Source of the DNA: Deltaproteobacteria bacterium
Lineage (GTDB): Bacteria > Desulfobacterota > Syntrophia > Syntrophales > JACQWR01
Direction: 5' to 3'
Length of the DNA: 64,000 nt
Assembly: GCA_016209105.1 (NCBI GenBank)
Contig: JACQWR010000018.1
Location: 186,001-250,000, forward strand
Shown: positions 37,058-45,687 of the stretch, piece after piece
How the letters are laid out: the number at the start of each line of letters is the position of its first letter
Numbering within the stretch: the stretch's first letter is position 1
The notes under the pieces: model-generated
The model's input: the letters and a program-made list of their open reading frames with translations, nothing else
What the model was told of the DNA's origin: nothing
The model's database searches: none
Program-made: the position numbers and the translations under genes

Positions 37058-37351
37058 CCGCCACGGCGGGGGGACATCATCCCCCCGGCAACCGGTTTGA
37101 AGCTCCCCGGCCCCCTATTTTCCCTACAATAAAAAAACTTGCCTTTCCCGCAAGAATCATTTATGGTCTCCCATACTTCGATGTGGATGTGCAGCACGGG
37201 TGCGTAGTCCCCTAATTACTAAAAAGTAAACCGCACAGGCCTCAGTAAGAGGGAGTACGGTTTTTTTTTGCACAGAAAGACGGCCGACAAGATTGTTCGG
37301 CATATTATAAAACGTTCCCTTACGGGAGCCCAAAAAAAGGAGAAGTAGAAA
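37058..37351 (+). other. Intergenic region between nrdD and the cold-shock gene with two hairpins
   Basis: Near its start is a hairpin CGGGGGGA-CATCA-TCCCCCCG (37067-37087) without T tract, ten bases after nrdD. Further on, AAACCG (37228-37233) pairs with CGGTTT and an inner CCTC-AGTAA-GAGG, followed by nine T (to 37269), which is a good terminator for upstream transcripts. The last ~80 bases would be the leader of the cold-shock mRNA. No small ORF was seen. Confidence 0.6.
37227..37269 (+). terminator. Intrinsic terminator
   Basis: Stem of AAACCG/CGGTTT with an inner CCTC/GAGG stem and a run of nine T; likely ends the HD-nrdD transcript. Confidence 0.65.
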
Positions 37352-37552
37352 ATGGCAGAAGGAACAGTGAAGTGGTTCAACGATTCAAAGGGGTTCGGCT
37401 TTATCGCGCAGGACGGTGGCAAGGACGTGTTCGTGCATCATTCAGCAATTCAGGCAGAAGGTTTCAAATCTCTCGCCGAGGGTGATCGGGTAAGCTTCGA
37501 TGTCGTGAGCGGCCCCAAAGGTCCGGCTGCGGAAAATGTTCGCAAGATCTAA
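37352..37552 (+). CDS. Cold-shock domain protein
   Basis: 66 aa CspA family. [15 protein letters not shown] (RNP1) and DVFVHHSAI (RNP2) provide the nucleic-acid-binding aromatics. Acts as an RNA chaperone. AAGGAGAAG before the ATG; a terminator follows directly. Identity among the many Csp paralogues cannot be set. Confidence 0.95.
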   Translation: MAEGTVKWFNDSKGFGFIAQDGGKDVFVHHSAIQAEGFKSLAEGDRVSFDVVSGPKGPAAENVRKI

Positions 37553-37574
37553 GACCTGAGCTTCATTTTACGTT

Positions 37575-37606
37575 AAAAAGCCCCCCGGCGATGGGGGGCT
37601 TTTTTT
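37575..37606 (+). terminator. Intrinsic terminator of the cold-shock gene
   Basis: AAAAAGCCCCCC, loop GGCGAT, then GGGGGGCTTTTTTT: strong GC stem with T tract 22 bases after the stop. Confidence 0.92.
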
Positions 37607-37736
37607 ATAGGGAATCCGACAAAACACCGGGATGATTTCTGAAACCGGCTATAAAAAAGGCTGAAAAAGAAAGTAATGTTTTTTCCGTCAGTCTCGCTAT
37701 ATATACGTCAGTCCCAACAGCGGAGGAATGATTACG

Positions 37737-38339
37737 GTGAAACTAATTTTGGTAAGGCACGGCGAAACCGACTGGAACCATGAGAAAAAAATTCAGGGTG
37801 TCAGCGACATCGGACTGAACGAACGAGGAATCGACCAGGCGAAAAGGCTCGCTCTTTCCCTCAGGGATGAAAAGATTGAAGCCATTGTCACCAGTCCCCT
37901 GAAGCGCGCGTATGATACGGCGCTTGCCATCAGCCGGTTCCATAACGCGGAAATACGCGTGGAAGATGATCTCCATGAGCTCAATACGGGGGATCTGGAA
38001 GGATTGACATTTTCCGAGGTCCTGGCACGGTATCCCTCCTTTATCAAGGAGTGGAGAACAGACCGTTCTTCTCCCATCCTCCCGAACGGCGAATCGCTGG
38101 TCGAACTCCAGAATCGCGTCTGGGCGGTCATCAGGAGGATAATCAACGACACAAAAAATACCGTGATTGTATCACACCATTTTGCCCTTGCCGCAATCCT
38201 GTGCAGGATACAGAATCTGGACATCTCCCAGGTCACGCGCTTGCGGGTAGGCGTGGCGTCAAAGACCGTGGTGAACATAGAAAACGGGAACGCTGTCGTG
38301 TCGTCCTTCAATCAGACGGACCACCTGAAGGACATTTAA
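37737..38339 (+). CDS. Histidine phosphatase family protein (phosphoglycerate mutase-like)
   Basis: 200 aa from GTG 37737, ten bases after GGAGGA; the in-frame ATG at 37728 is too close to that site. Phosphohistidine motif LVRHGETDWN, LNERG, SPLKRAYDTA, the acid Glu in LNTGDLEG and the second His in VSHHFAL. Could be a cobalamin-pathway (CobC), sugar or nucleotide phosphatase; context does not decide. Confidence 0.85.
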   Translation: MKLILVRHGETDWNHEKKIQGVSDIGLNERGIDQAKRLALSLRDEKIEAIVTSPLKRAYDTALAISRFHNAEIRVEDDLHELNTGDLEGLTFSEVLARYPSFIKEWRTDRSSPILPNGESLVELQNRVWAVIRRIINDTKNTVIVSHHFALAAILCRIQNLDISQVTRLRVGVASKTVVNIENGNAVVSSFNQTDHLKDI

Positions 38340-38361
38340 CAGCCATTGCCTTACCTACCTA

Positions 38362-38643
38362 TTATCGAAGGCTGTAATTTTTCGCCAGGTAATCAATGAT
38401 GATCTTTGCGTCGCTGTCCGTGATGCCTGCCCCATTCGCGTTTTTCATGCGCATAACCGTATTTTTCCATTCATTGGCAGTCTTCAGTTTCTTTGTCGCC
38501 CTATCCTTGGAATGGCACACGTTGCATTTTTGTTCAAAGAGCGCCTTCCCGTCTCCCCCCGTTGTTCCCTCAGCGCCATAGGCGAATACGCCGGAGAGGA
38601 CCAGAAACAACGCCGCGCAGAAACAGAAGCTAAACACCTTCAT
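38362..38643 (-). CDS. Exported monoheme c-type cytochrome
   Basis: 93 aa from ATG 38643 (AAGGAGG upstream). Signal peptide MKVFSFCFCAALFLVLSG to about FAYG, heme motif CNVCH, and an axial Met candidate in MRMKN. Periplasmic small electron carrier or c-type heme protein; convergent with the phosphatase and only 25 bases from the TauE/SafE gene, which reads the same way. Confidence 0.85.
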   Translation of the reverse strand: MKVFSFCFCAALFLVLSGVFAYGAEGTTGGDGKALFEQKCNVCHSKDRATKKLKTANEWKNTVMRMKNANGAGITDSDAKIIIDYLAKNYSLR

Positions 38644-38686
38644 ATGATTTTCCTCCTTCACTTGATGTTAGCAAGAAAATGATCAT

Positions 38687-39502
38687 TTAGAGGGCCGCCA
38701 TAATTGTCCGGAGCCCCACAAGAACAAGCGCAACGGCAAACCCCCGCATCACCCATGCCCCTTGAATACGGGAAGAAATCCCCGCCCCCAGAGGCGCCCC
38801 GAAAATGACGCCCACGGCGAGAGGAATCGCTATTCCCATATCCTGCCTGAATGCCCCCAATGCGGCATGGACGACAACGCCGGTGCAGGCCGTTACCGCC
38901 AAAATGAGCATGGAGGTTGCCGTGGCAATATGAACGGGAAAATTCAAAATATGTATGAGAGCGGGCACGTGGATAATGCCGCCGCCAACGCCCAGCAAGC
39001 TGGAGAAATAGCCGATGCAAAGGCTTAAACCCACGCCGGTCGCCCGGTTATACCGGAACGAATGCACGACACCGTCCGCCCCGACAATATTTCTGGTAAC
39101 GCCGAACGGAACAGCGCCCTCCGTCGGTTTTCTGATCTTTTCAGGCCTGACCAGCAAAAAAAGCGCAACGACGATCATTATCAGGCCGAAGATGGCGTCG
39201 AAGATGCGACGGGGTACGTAGGCGGTGCTGTATGCCCCCAAGATCGCGCCCGGAATGGTAGCAACGGCAAAAAGCAGCCCGGATTTGTAGTCAATCCGCC
39301 CCTGCCGGGCATAGGCGAGACTCCCCATAAGGGCATTACAGGAAACGACGGCAAGTGAAATGCTGGTGATGTATTCCGGGGTTTTTTCAGGATGGAGAAA
39401 AAGCAGAACCGGCACAAGGATAAATCCCCCGCCCACGCCTATGAGCGTCCCATACCCTCCCACAACCATCCCGAGAAATACAAACAGCAGGAAGTGCCAC
39501 AT
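38687..39502 (-). CDS. TauE/SafE-family sulfite exporter-like membrane protein
   Basis: 271 aa, eight or so membrane helices. Two homologous halves with GVGGGFILVPVLL and LLGVGGGIIHVPAL, the duplicated family signature. The N-half begins MVVGGYGTLIGVGGG. Family members export sulfite, sulfonates or related anions; substrate not assignable. AAAGGA before the ATG. Confidence 0.85.
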   Translation of the reverse strand: MWHFLLFVFLGMVVGGYGTLIGVGGGFILVPVLLFLHPEKTPEYITSISLAVVSCNALMGSLAYARQGRIDYKSGLLFAVATIPGAILGAYSTAYVPRRIFDAIFGLIMIVVALFLLVRPEKIRKPTEGAVPFGVTRNIVGADGVVHSFRYNRATGVGLSLCIGYFSSLLGVGGGIIHVPALIHILNFPVHIATATSMLILAVTACTGVVVHAALGAFRQDMGIAIPLAVGVIFGAPLGAGISSRIQGAWVMRGFAVALVLVGLRTIMAAL

Positions 39503-39557
39503 GAATTCCTTTCACCTCTCTCACGCAAACCATGCTCACACCACACCCCAGGGGGCG

Positions 39558-40415
39558 CTATTCCCGCGTTTTAACGACCAGGGTTCCTTCATAAAACTCC
39601 GACGCCCGCTGCTCCTTCTTGCCGGTGCTTCCCACGATCTTGACCCCTCTCGTCTTTACGCCGATGTCGTCCGCTTCCGTCTTCACCTGGTAGACGCCGC
39701 CTTCCTTCTTGAGCTTGATCGCGCCGAGGGGCGAGGTGCTCGCATACAGAACAACCCCCTCCTCGCCGAAGGGAGGCGTCACCTCCAGGTCATACCGGTC
39801 ATTGCCGGCCGGGATCTCATAGATTACCCCGCCCTGGAAATAGTTCTCCTCCCGGTAGGGATTAGGGAGAAGCTGGAGAAACTCGCCTTTTGAATTCCGA
39901 TAGAGGACGCGCGCGTAGAAGGGCTTGTTGCCCTTCATGTAAATCTTCATCTTTTCGCCGCTTCGGTATTCCTTTTTTTCCGACGACAGCGTGACGTGAA
40001 GAGGAAGTCCGGGATCGTCGGACGCAAATTTGCCGCCGGCAATGTCCTTCATCGCCTTTTCATCGGGGACCACGTCTGCCTTTATGCGCACCCGGAAGCA
40101 CTCTCCCGCGCGCTCATCCTTCACCCATCGGCTCTCCAGGGTTTCGAGAATCTTGACGGTAGCCAGGGAATAGGCGTTCATCATATCCTCTTCAACCTGG
40201 AAATTCTTAACCGTGGTTTCACTCTTCACGTAGGTCGCGGCCTGCGACGCGGCATTTTTTTTCGCCTCCGCCATGGCCGCCTGTTCGGTTTGCTGTCTCG
40301 ATTTTTCAATCCCCATGCAGGCATATCCTTGCGCCTCGGTGATGGTTGATTGGCCGGAATATGCTTCCGCAGCCGATACCAGGCAGATCAGAACAGAAAG
40401 CATGATCCTCAACAT
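39558..40415 (-). CDS. Exported DUF4384-domain protein
   Basis: 285 aa. Signal peptide (MLRIMLSVLICLVSAAEAYS). Residues ~25-125 resemble the LPP20/FlgP-type exported domain (AEAKKNAASQA); ~140-240 is a DUF4384-like beta domain (YRSGEKMKIYMKGNKPFYAR, LLPNPY). Its ATG overlaps the pyrD stop by seven bases (ATGTTGA), so it is last in the PTS-rimI-pyr operon although it has no obvious link to pyrimidines. Function unknown. Confidence 0.75.
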   Translation of the reverse strand: MLRIMLSVLICLVSAAEAYSGQSTITEAQGYACMGIEKSRQQTEQAAMAEAKKNAASQAATYVKSETTVKNFQVEEDMMNAYSLATVKILETLESRWVKDERAGECFRVRIKADVVPDEKAMKDIAGGKFASDDPGLPLHVTLSSEKKEYRSGEKMKIYMKGNKPFYARVLYRNSKGEFLQLLPNPYREENYFQGGVIYEIPAGNDRYDLEVTPPFGEEGVVLYASTSPLGAIKLKKEGGVYQVKTEADDIGVKTRGVKIVGSTGKKEQRASEFYEGTLVVKTRE

Positions 40416-41359
40416 TCTTCTCCTCCCGTAAGTGTTCCGATAAGGTTATTGATATGAGAAATGTCATGTCGCGCCAGATAAGCGGCAAGTCCGTCCAGAA
40501 TGTCGGAAACCGCGCGGGGGTTCACAAAACTGGCCGTTCCAATCTGTATCGCCCTCGCGCCGGCAATCAGGAATTCCAACGCATCGTTCGCATTCATGAT
40601 GCCGCCTATTCCGATTACGGGCACCTTGACTCGGCGCGCCACCTGCCAGACCATTCGCAGAGCGATCGGTTTTATCGCCGGCCCCGAAAGCCCGCCGGTG
40701 ACGTTTTTCAGATGGGGAACCCTTCTCTCCACGTCTATGGACATGCCCGTGATGGTATTGATGAGAGACACGGCGTTTGCGCCGGCAGCCTCAACGCTCT
40801 CGGCAATAACCGCGACGTCCGTAACATTCGGGGTAAGCTTCACAATGACGGGGAGGTCCACGGCGCCCTTGACCTTCCTCGTCACCTCCGCAGCCATGTC
40901 GGGATCGGCGCCGAACGCGATGCCGCCCTTCTTGACATTGGGACAGGAAATGTTCACCTCGAGGGCGTGCACCCCCTTTGCCCGGTTCAGGATTTCCGCT
41001 ACTTTTTGGTACTCATCAAGTGTTTCGCCGAAGATATTGGCGATGACCGGCAGATCGAACTGCCGAAGGAAGGGGAGTTTTTCCCTGATAAAATCCCTGA
41101 CGCCCACATTCTCCAGGCCGATGGCATTCAACATCCCCGATGCGGTTTCCATGATGCGGGGCGGGGGATTGCCCGGTCTCGACTCAAGGGAAAGGCCCTT
41201 GACAATAATGGCTCCCAGCCGGTTTAAATCGTTATAGGCGGCATATTCCTCCCCGTAGCCGAATGTCCCGGAAGCCGTCATAACGGGATTTTTCAGAATC
41301 AGGCCGCCGATATCCACACCCAGCCGCGGCGTTACCGTCCCTACAGGATTCGTTCTCAT
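40409..41359 (-). CDS. pyrD: Dihydroorotate dehydrogenase B, catalytic subunit
   Basis: 316 aa FMN TIM barrel, class 1B. KNPVMTASGTFGYG, NISCPNVKKGG with the catalytic Cys, VIVKLTPNV, and FMN-phosphate motif IGIGGIMNANDALEF. Works with PyrK (76 bases upstream) to pass electrons to NAD, as expected in an anaerobe. Confidence 0.95.
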   Translation of the reverse strand: MRTNPVGTVTPRLGVDIGGLILKNPVMTASGTFGYGEEYAAYNDLNRLGAIIVKGLSLESRPGNPPPRIMETASGMLNAIGLENVGVRDFIREKLPFLRQFDLPVIANIFGETLDEYQKVAEILNRAKGVHALEVNISCPNVKKGGIAFGADPDMAAEVTRKVKGAVDLPVIVKLTPNVTDVAVIAESVEAAGANAVSLINTITGMSIDVERRVPHLKNVTGGLSGPAIKPIALRMVWQVARRVKVPVIGIGGIMNANDALEFLIAGARAIQIGTASFVNPRAVSDILDGLAAYLARHDISHINNLIGTLTGGEEC

Positions 41360-41435
41360 GTATCGTTTCTTCCCCCGACCGGCGGCGCATCCCTCAACGC
41401 TGCGTCCTGCAAGCGAGAACCGTCTCGTGCGCCTT

Positions 41436-42296
41436 TCAGCGTTCCCATATCAACTCCCTGAGATCGAAAATCGGCCCGTCCTTGCACACCCGCCTATAGC
41501 GGAAGCCGCCGTCCCCCGCCTTGACGGCGACGGCACAACCGAGACAGGCGCCCAATCCACAGGCCATGCGTTCCTCCATGGATATCTGGCAGGCAACGGT
41601 GTGCTTCTCAAGCAGTTCCGCCATGCGCTTGAGCATGGCCGAGGGCCCGCAGGCACAGATTACCGAATCACGACTGTCAAGCAAATTGAAATCTTTTTCG
41701 AGAAGGTCCGTCACCAGGCCATGGTGGCCGCAGCTGCCGTCATCGGTACATATCCTGACATCGGAGCAGGATGCCTCCAACCTGTCCAACCCGACAAGGG
41801 CGTCCGCGCTCCCGGCGCCTACATAACAGGTGATCCTCGGACGTGCGTCGGCCCGATCTCCCCTGCAGTGTGACGCGAGAAAGGAAAGCGGGGCAACGCC
41901 CACCCCGCCGGCGACAAGAATGACGTTTTTCACTCCGGGAGAAATTTCAAATCGCCCCCCCAGGGGGCCCAGCACCTCCACGTCCCCGCCGTCCGGAAGA
42001 CCGGAGAAAAGAAGCGTCCCCGTGCCCGCCACCTTATAGAGCACCTCAAGGGTTGCCCCCTTTTCCCCGCGTTTAAACGCATAAACACTGAGCGGCCTTC
42101 CCAGAAGCGGGGCTTGGACGCCCTTCGCTCTGAGCATAACAAACTGGCCGGGGAGAGGCGTATCGCACGCGGCGGGCAACCCGAGGGACATGATAAAATA
42201 CCCCTCCGCCACACGCCTGTTTTCCATGACCCTGCACGACACAGCCGACCGGTACGGCTCTCCACAGGGCATGCGCTCGCTGCCGGATTTACCCAT
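41436..42296 (-). CDS. pyrK: Dihydroorotate dehydrogenase B, electron-transfer subunit
   Basis: 286 aa from ATG 42296, overlapping the rimI stop (ATGGGTAA), with AGGGG nine bases upstream. FAD domain (PGQFVMLRA, RPLSVYA), NAD domain (LVAGGVGVAPL, CGPSAM) and C-terminal [2Fe-2S] Cys set (CGLGACLGC and RVCKDGP). Carries electrons from PyrD to NAD. Odd: the first ~10 codons are made by a family A palindromic repeat (42257-42290), which also supplies another ATG at 42272; homologous sequence begins only around RVMENRRVAEGYF. Confidence 0.92.
   Translation of the reverse strand: MGKSGSERMPCGEPYRSAVSCRVMENRRVAEGYFIMSLGLPAACDTPLPGQFVMLRAKGVQAPLLGRPLSVYAFKRGEKGATLEVLYKVAGTGTLLFSGLPDGGDVEVLGPLGGRFEISPGVKNVILVAGGVGVAPLSFLASHCRGDRADARPRITCYVGAGSADALVGLDRLEASCSDVRICTDDGSCGHHGLVTDLLEKDFNLLDSRDSVICACGPSAMLKRMAELLEKHTVACQISMEERMACGLGACLGCAVAVKAGDGGFRYRRVCKDGPIFDLRELIWER
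42257..42290. repeat. Palindromic element, family A (copy 9), at the pyrK start
   Basis: AGGGCATGCGCTCGC followed by TGCCGGATTT matches copy 1 at about 21 of 25 positions. It forms the 5' end of the pyrK reading frame right behind rimI. Confidence 0.55.
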
Positions 42297-42795
42297 GATT
42301 CTTACCCCTGTCCTGTTCTCCCACATCGGCCCACATGATCAGGGCATCCTCCCCCGTATCGGAATAATAAAGAGGCCTTACACCTTTTACCACAAAACCG
42401 AATTTTTCGTATAATTTTATGGCGGCCTTGTTTGCGGGTCGCACCTCGAGGGTGGCTTGCGTGACTCCCTCCGCATGCGAGTGATCGAACATGGCCTTCA
42501 TGAGTTCCCAGCCGATGCCGCGGCTGCGTAAATCGGACCTCACGGCAAAGTTATGGAGATGAGCCTCGCCGGCAACAAGCAGGTAGATAATATACCCGGC
42601 CACACCTTTGTCGAGTTCGCCGCCTAATTTTGCCACCAGGCTCCGGGAATACGAGGAATTGATCTCCTGGATAAACATGTTCTGCGACCAGGGCGCGGGA
42701 AAGGATTCCTTCTCGATTGCCAACACCTGCACGAGGTCGTCCACCGACATCTCCACGACATGAACGACCGGCGTTTTCCTTTTCTTATTTGCCAT
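42289..42795 (-). CDS. rimI: Ribosomal protein S18-alanine N-acetyltransferase-like GNAT
   Basis: 168 aa from ATG 42795 (open to 42837). GNAT fold: acetyl-CoA loop RSDLRSRGIGWELM, VRPANKAAIKLYEKFGF and AIEKESFPAPWSQNMF, which is characteristic of RimI. Acetylates the N-terminal Ala of S18 in model organisms. A basic N-terminal patch NKKRK is extra. Overlaps the EIIC gene upstream and pyrK downstream. Confidence 0.85.
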   Translation of the reverse strand: MANKKRKTPVVHVVEMSVDDLVQVLAIEKESFPAPWSQNMFIQEINSSYSRSLVAKLGGELDKGVAGYIIYLLVAGEAHLHNFAVRSDLRSRGIGWELMKAMFDHSHAEGVTQATLEVRPANKAAIKLYEKFGFVVKGVRPLYYSDTGEDALIMWADVGEQDRGKNHG

Positions 42796-43480
42796 GAACG
42801 AATTCCAGAATAACCGCGATGGTAAGAAATGAGGCAATAAAAATTGGGATCGTACCCCGCAGGTTGATCGTGTTGATCGCCACCGCCACGCCGAGGAGGG
42901 GAAGGAGACAGTAGGTGATATCCAATGCCTTCACTACGGGCAGCGGCAGATGGGGAAACGCTGTTGTCAGCACATACGTGCCGGCCAGAACGGAAATGAA
43001 TAACAGGGACGACGTCAGGGAAAAATGTTTCACCAGTCCCTTGATGTGCGTGCGCGATAAGGCGGCGATATTCGCCCTTTTTGCATCCTCGATGCCCTCC
43101 AGGAGCAGCGCATCATTGGAGGAAATGATAAAGGCATCCATTTTCCGCCCCAGATACCCGACGGGGAGAAAGAAAAGAACGGACAAGGCGATAAGTTCGC
43201 GCGATACGGCGCCCAGTTGCTGTCCGGCAATGATGGATGATGAGGCCGCGAGAATGGCGACCACGGAATCGTTGGGTGGGAGGCATGTCCCTACGGGGAG
43301 TCGGTCAATCCAGAAGAGTTCAATGAATGCGCCGGTAATAAGGCCTGTATAGGGATCACTCAGGATGAATCCCATAAGCGGTCCTGCCACGATGGGCCGG
43401 GAAATCATGGCCTGAACAAACACCCGATCAAGACAGATGATCCCGCCCGCAACAGATACAAGCAATGATTGCAGGAACAT
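42785..43480 (-). CDS. PTS system mannose/sorbose-family EIIC membrane component
   Basis: About 231 aa from ATG 43480 (TTG 43492 possible). Seven or so membrane helices; GFILSDPYTGLITGAFIELFWID and LPPNDS are family blocks. Forms the sugar channel of mannose-type PTS with EIID, but no EIID gene is present in the window. Follows EIIB at 25 bases. Confidence 0.85.
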   Translation of the reverse strand: MFLQSLLVSVAGGIICLDRVFVQAMISRPIVAGPLMGFILSDPYTGLITGAFIELFWIDRLPVGTCLPPNDSVVAILAASSSIIAGQQLGAVSRELIALSVLFFLPVGYLGRKMDAFIISSNDALLLEGIEDAKRANIAALSRTHIKGLVKHFSLTSSLLFISVLAGTYVLTTAFPHLPLPVVKALDITYCLLPLLGVAVAINTINLRGTIPIFIASFLTIAVILEFVHGK

Positions 43481-43505
43481 GGAATTACCCAAGTTGCCGG
43501 AGGCT

Positions 43506-44000
43506 TCAGTTCGCGACTTTTTTTATGATATCCATAATATTGACGGCCGTTTCTCTCGGAACGCGTCTCATTTCGATATGCACACCAGCTAAGTTCAAAA
43601 GGGTCAGCAGGTCGTCAATATCATTTTTGCCCAAAACGACGGAAGGGGAACAGGATTGTCCGCACTCATCGCCAGATTCCACGTTGCCGATATTGAGGCG
43701 GTTAAATTTGAAGCCCAGCTTGTACGCTCTCAGGACATCCGCGATGGTGCCGAAAAGAACAATGGCTTTCTGTCCGTTGACGGCATAGTCAGCGTAATTG
43801 CGGGCAAATTCCTCAACGCTGATGATGATAACATCCACGCTGTCGGGAACGGCCATCCTGATAACCGACTCATGGAAGAAATCACCGGCCACACGGTCGT
43901 CCACAACCACAATCCGCGACGCCCCGGTGAAGGGAAGCCACGCCTCCAGTATCTGGCCGTGTATAAGTCTGTTGTCAACCCTGACGAGCGCTATATCCAT
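43506..44000 (-). CDS. PTS system mannose/sorbose-family EIIB component
   Basis: 164 aa. VRVDNRLIHGQI contains the phosphorylated His, and VVVDDRVA is the next conserved strand. Accepts phosphate from EIIA and passes it to sugar or, in this incomplete system, possibly only to a regulatory partner. Confidence 0.9.
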   Translation of the reverse strand: MDIALVRVDNRLIHGQILEAWLPFTGASRIVVVDDRVAGDFFHESVIRMAVPDSVDVIIISVEEFARNYADYAVNGQKAIVLFGTIADVLRAYKLGFKFNRLNIGNVESGDECGQSCSPSVVLGKNDIDDLLTLLNLAGVHIEMRRVPRETAVNIMDIIKKVAN

Positions 44001-44018
44001 CGTAATTCTCTCTACGGG

Positions 44019-44429
44019 TTACCCGGCAACCTTCTTCTGCAGAATCTCACTGGCAAGGTATATGTTCTTCATGCCGTAATCACGGACAGTCTGCGCCAGC
44101 TCTTTCAGGCTTGTGCCTTCCCGCATCTCGGTCACTTTCAGTATCATGGGGAGGTTCACACCGGTGACCACCTCCACTTTGCCTTCTTTCAAGAAGGAGA
44201 GGGAGATGTTCGAGGGGGTGCCGCCGAAAAGGTCGGTCAAAATCAATACGCCCTGGCCATTATCAAGCTTCTTGACGGCGGTGCTGATCTCTTTCTTAAT
44301 GTCTTCCATTCCCTTGACCTGGTCCACGGAAACGCAGACCACACCCTTGATACTGCCTTTAATGAGCTCGGCAGCCTTCAAAAACTCGCATCCCAGGTTC
44401 CCATGGGTGGTGACCAGCACACCAATCAT
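44019..44429 (-). CDS. PTS system mannose-family EIIA component
   Basis: 136 aa. Phospho-His in VLVTTHGNLG near residue 9, LTDLFGGTPSN block, and an SKELA-like end. First gene of the operon EIIA-EIIB-EIIC-rimI-pyrK-pyrD-DUF4384. HPr and EI are not in the window. Upstream, TTGACA is seen on the minus strand near 44490 but without a good -10. Confidence 0.9.
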   Translation of the reverse strand: MIGVLVTTHGNLGCEFLKAAELIKGSIKGVVCVSVDQVKGMEDIKKEISTAVKKLDNGQGVLILTDLFGGTPSNISLSFLKEGKVEVVTGVNLPMILKVTEMREGTSLKELAQTVRDYGMKNIYLASEILQKKVAG

Positions 44430-44607
44430 TCTGCACCTCCGTATGGCCGCTTTTGTGGGTGAAGGCTAAGGGATTTGCCCTCAATTGTCAAGGTTTTATC
44501 AAGGGGGGTGTTTTGATCAAAAAAAGACGGTGAAAAATTACCTAACCTATTGTATTTACTTCAGCAAATTTCATTACCGGCGGCAGGGTCGTGAAATGCG
44601 CCGCCGA

Positions 44608-45687
44608 TCAGGTCGCGGCGGCAATTTTGCGGATATTCCCACATACCGTTTCGGCAACCTCACGCGTGTCTGCCTTGCCGCCGAGGTCGGGGGTAGAGAT
44701 GCCTGCCCTCAGCGCGGTCTTTACGGCCTCCATAACAAGATCGCCCACTTCGGGGAATCCGAGGTGCTCAAGCATCATCGCCCCGCACCAGATCTGTCCC
44801 AGGGGGTTGGCAATGCCCTTCCCGGCGATATCGGGGGCCGAACCATGCACCGGTTCGAACATGGACGGATAGGCCCCTTCGGGATTGAGGTTGGCGGAAG
44901 GGGCGATGCCGATGCTCCCGGCAATGGCCGCGCCCAGGTCGGTCAGGATATCGCCGAAGAGGTTGCTTCCCACGACGACGCCGAACTGTCCGGGATTGGT
45001 CACGAAACGGGCGCACAGGGCGTCAATGTGAAACTGATCGGCTTCTATCTGCGGATATTCCCGCGCGATCGCGGCAAATATCTCATCCCAGAACGGCATC
45101 GTGTAGCTGATCCCGTTCGACTTCGTGGCCGACGTGACCCGCTTCTTTCCCGTCTTTACGGCCAGCTCAAAGGCATACCGAATTACCCGCTCCACCCCGC
45201 GCCGGGTAAAAACCGCGTTCTGCACCACGACCTCCTCCGGCGTCCCCGGAAACATCCGGCCGCCCATGTTCGAGTACTCTCCCTCGTTGTTTTCGCGCAC
45301 CACGAGAAAATCAATATCTGCCCGCGTCCGGCCGGCAAGGGGTGTTTTCACGCCGGGCAGCAGGTGGACCGGACGGAGATTGATGTACTGCTGGAACGAC
45401 CTCCGGATGGGAAGAAGGAGCCCCCAGAGCGAGATATGATCGGGGACGCCGGGATAACCGACGGCGCCGAGAAAGATGGCATCGTAGTCCCTCAGGACGG
45501 CCAGGCCGTCTTCCGGCATCATCCGTCCATGCTTCAGGTAATACTCGCAGCTCCAGGGAAGAACCTCATAGTTGAAACGAAACCCGCCGTGCACGGCAGC
45601 TGCCGTGTCCAAGACCCGCTGCCCCGCCGGAACGACTTCCTTGCCGATGCCGTCCCCGGGGATAACCGCCAGTTTAAATTCTCTCAA
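44608..45687 (-). CDS. Tartrate dehydrogenase / D-malate dehydrogenase-type (isocitrate/isopropylmalate dehydrogenase family)
   Basis: 359 aa, from TTG 45687 with GGGGGAGGG upstream, overlapping the preceding stop. AVIPGDGIGKEVVPAG start, RENNEGEYSNMGG, catalytic YT-MPF/Lys region, GSNLFGDILTDLGAAIAGSIG and EPVHGSAPDIAGKG. The SLWGLLLPIRRSFQQYINLRP region is typical of the TtuC/DmlA branch rather than LeuB. Oxidises and decarboxylates tartrate or D-malate with NAD. It is third in an operon behind a fumarase/tartrate dehydratase pair. Confidence 0.83.
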   Translation of the reverse strand: MREFKLAVIPGDGIGKEVVPAGQRVLDTAAAVHGGFRFNYEVLPWSCEYYLKHGRMMPEDGLAVLRDYDAIFLGAVGYPGVPDHISLWGLLLPIRRSFQQYINLRPVHLLPGVKTPLAGRTRADIDFLVVRENNEGEYSNMGGRMFPGTPEEVVVQNAVFTRRGVERVIRYAFELAVKTGKKRVTSATKSNGISYTMPFWDEIFAAIAREYPQIEADQFHIDALCARFVTNPGQFGVVVGSNLFGDILTDLGAAIAGSIGIAPSANLNPEGAYPSMFEPVHGSAPDIAGKGIANPLGQIWCGAMMLEHLGFPEVGDLVMEAVKTALRAGISTPDLGGKADTREVAETVCGNIRKIAAAT

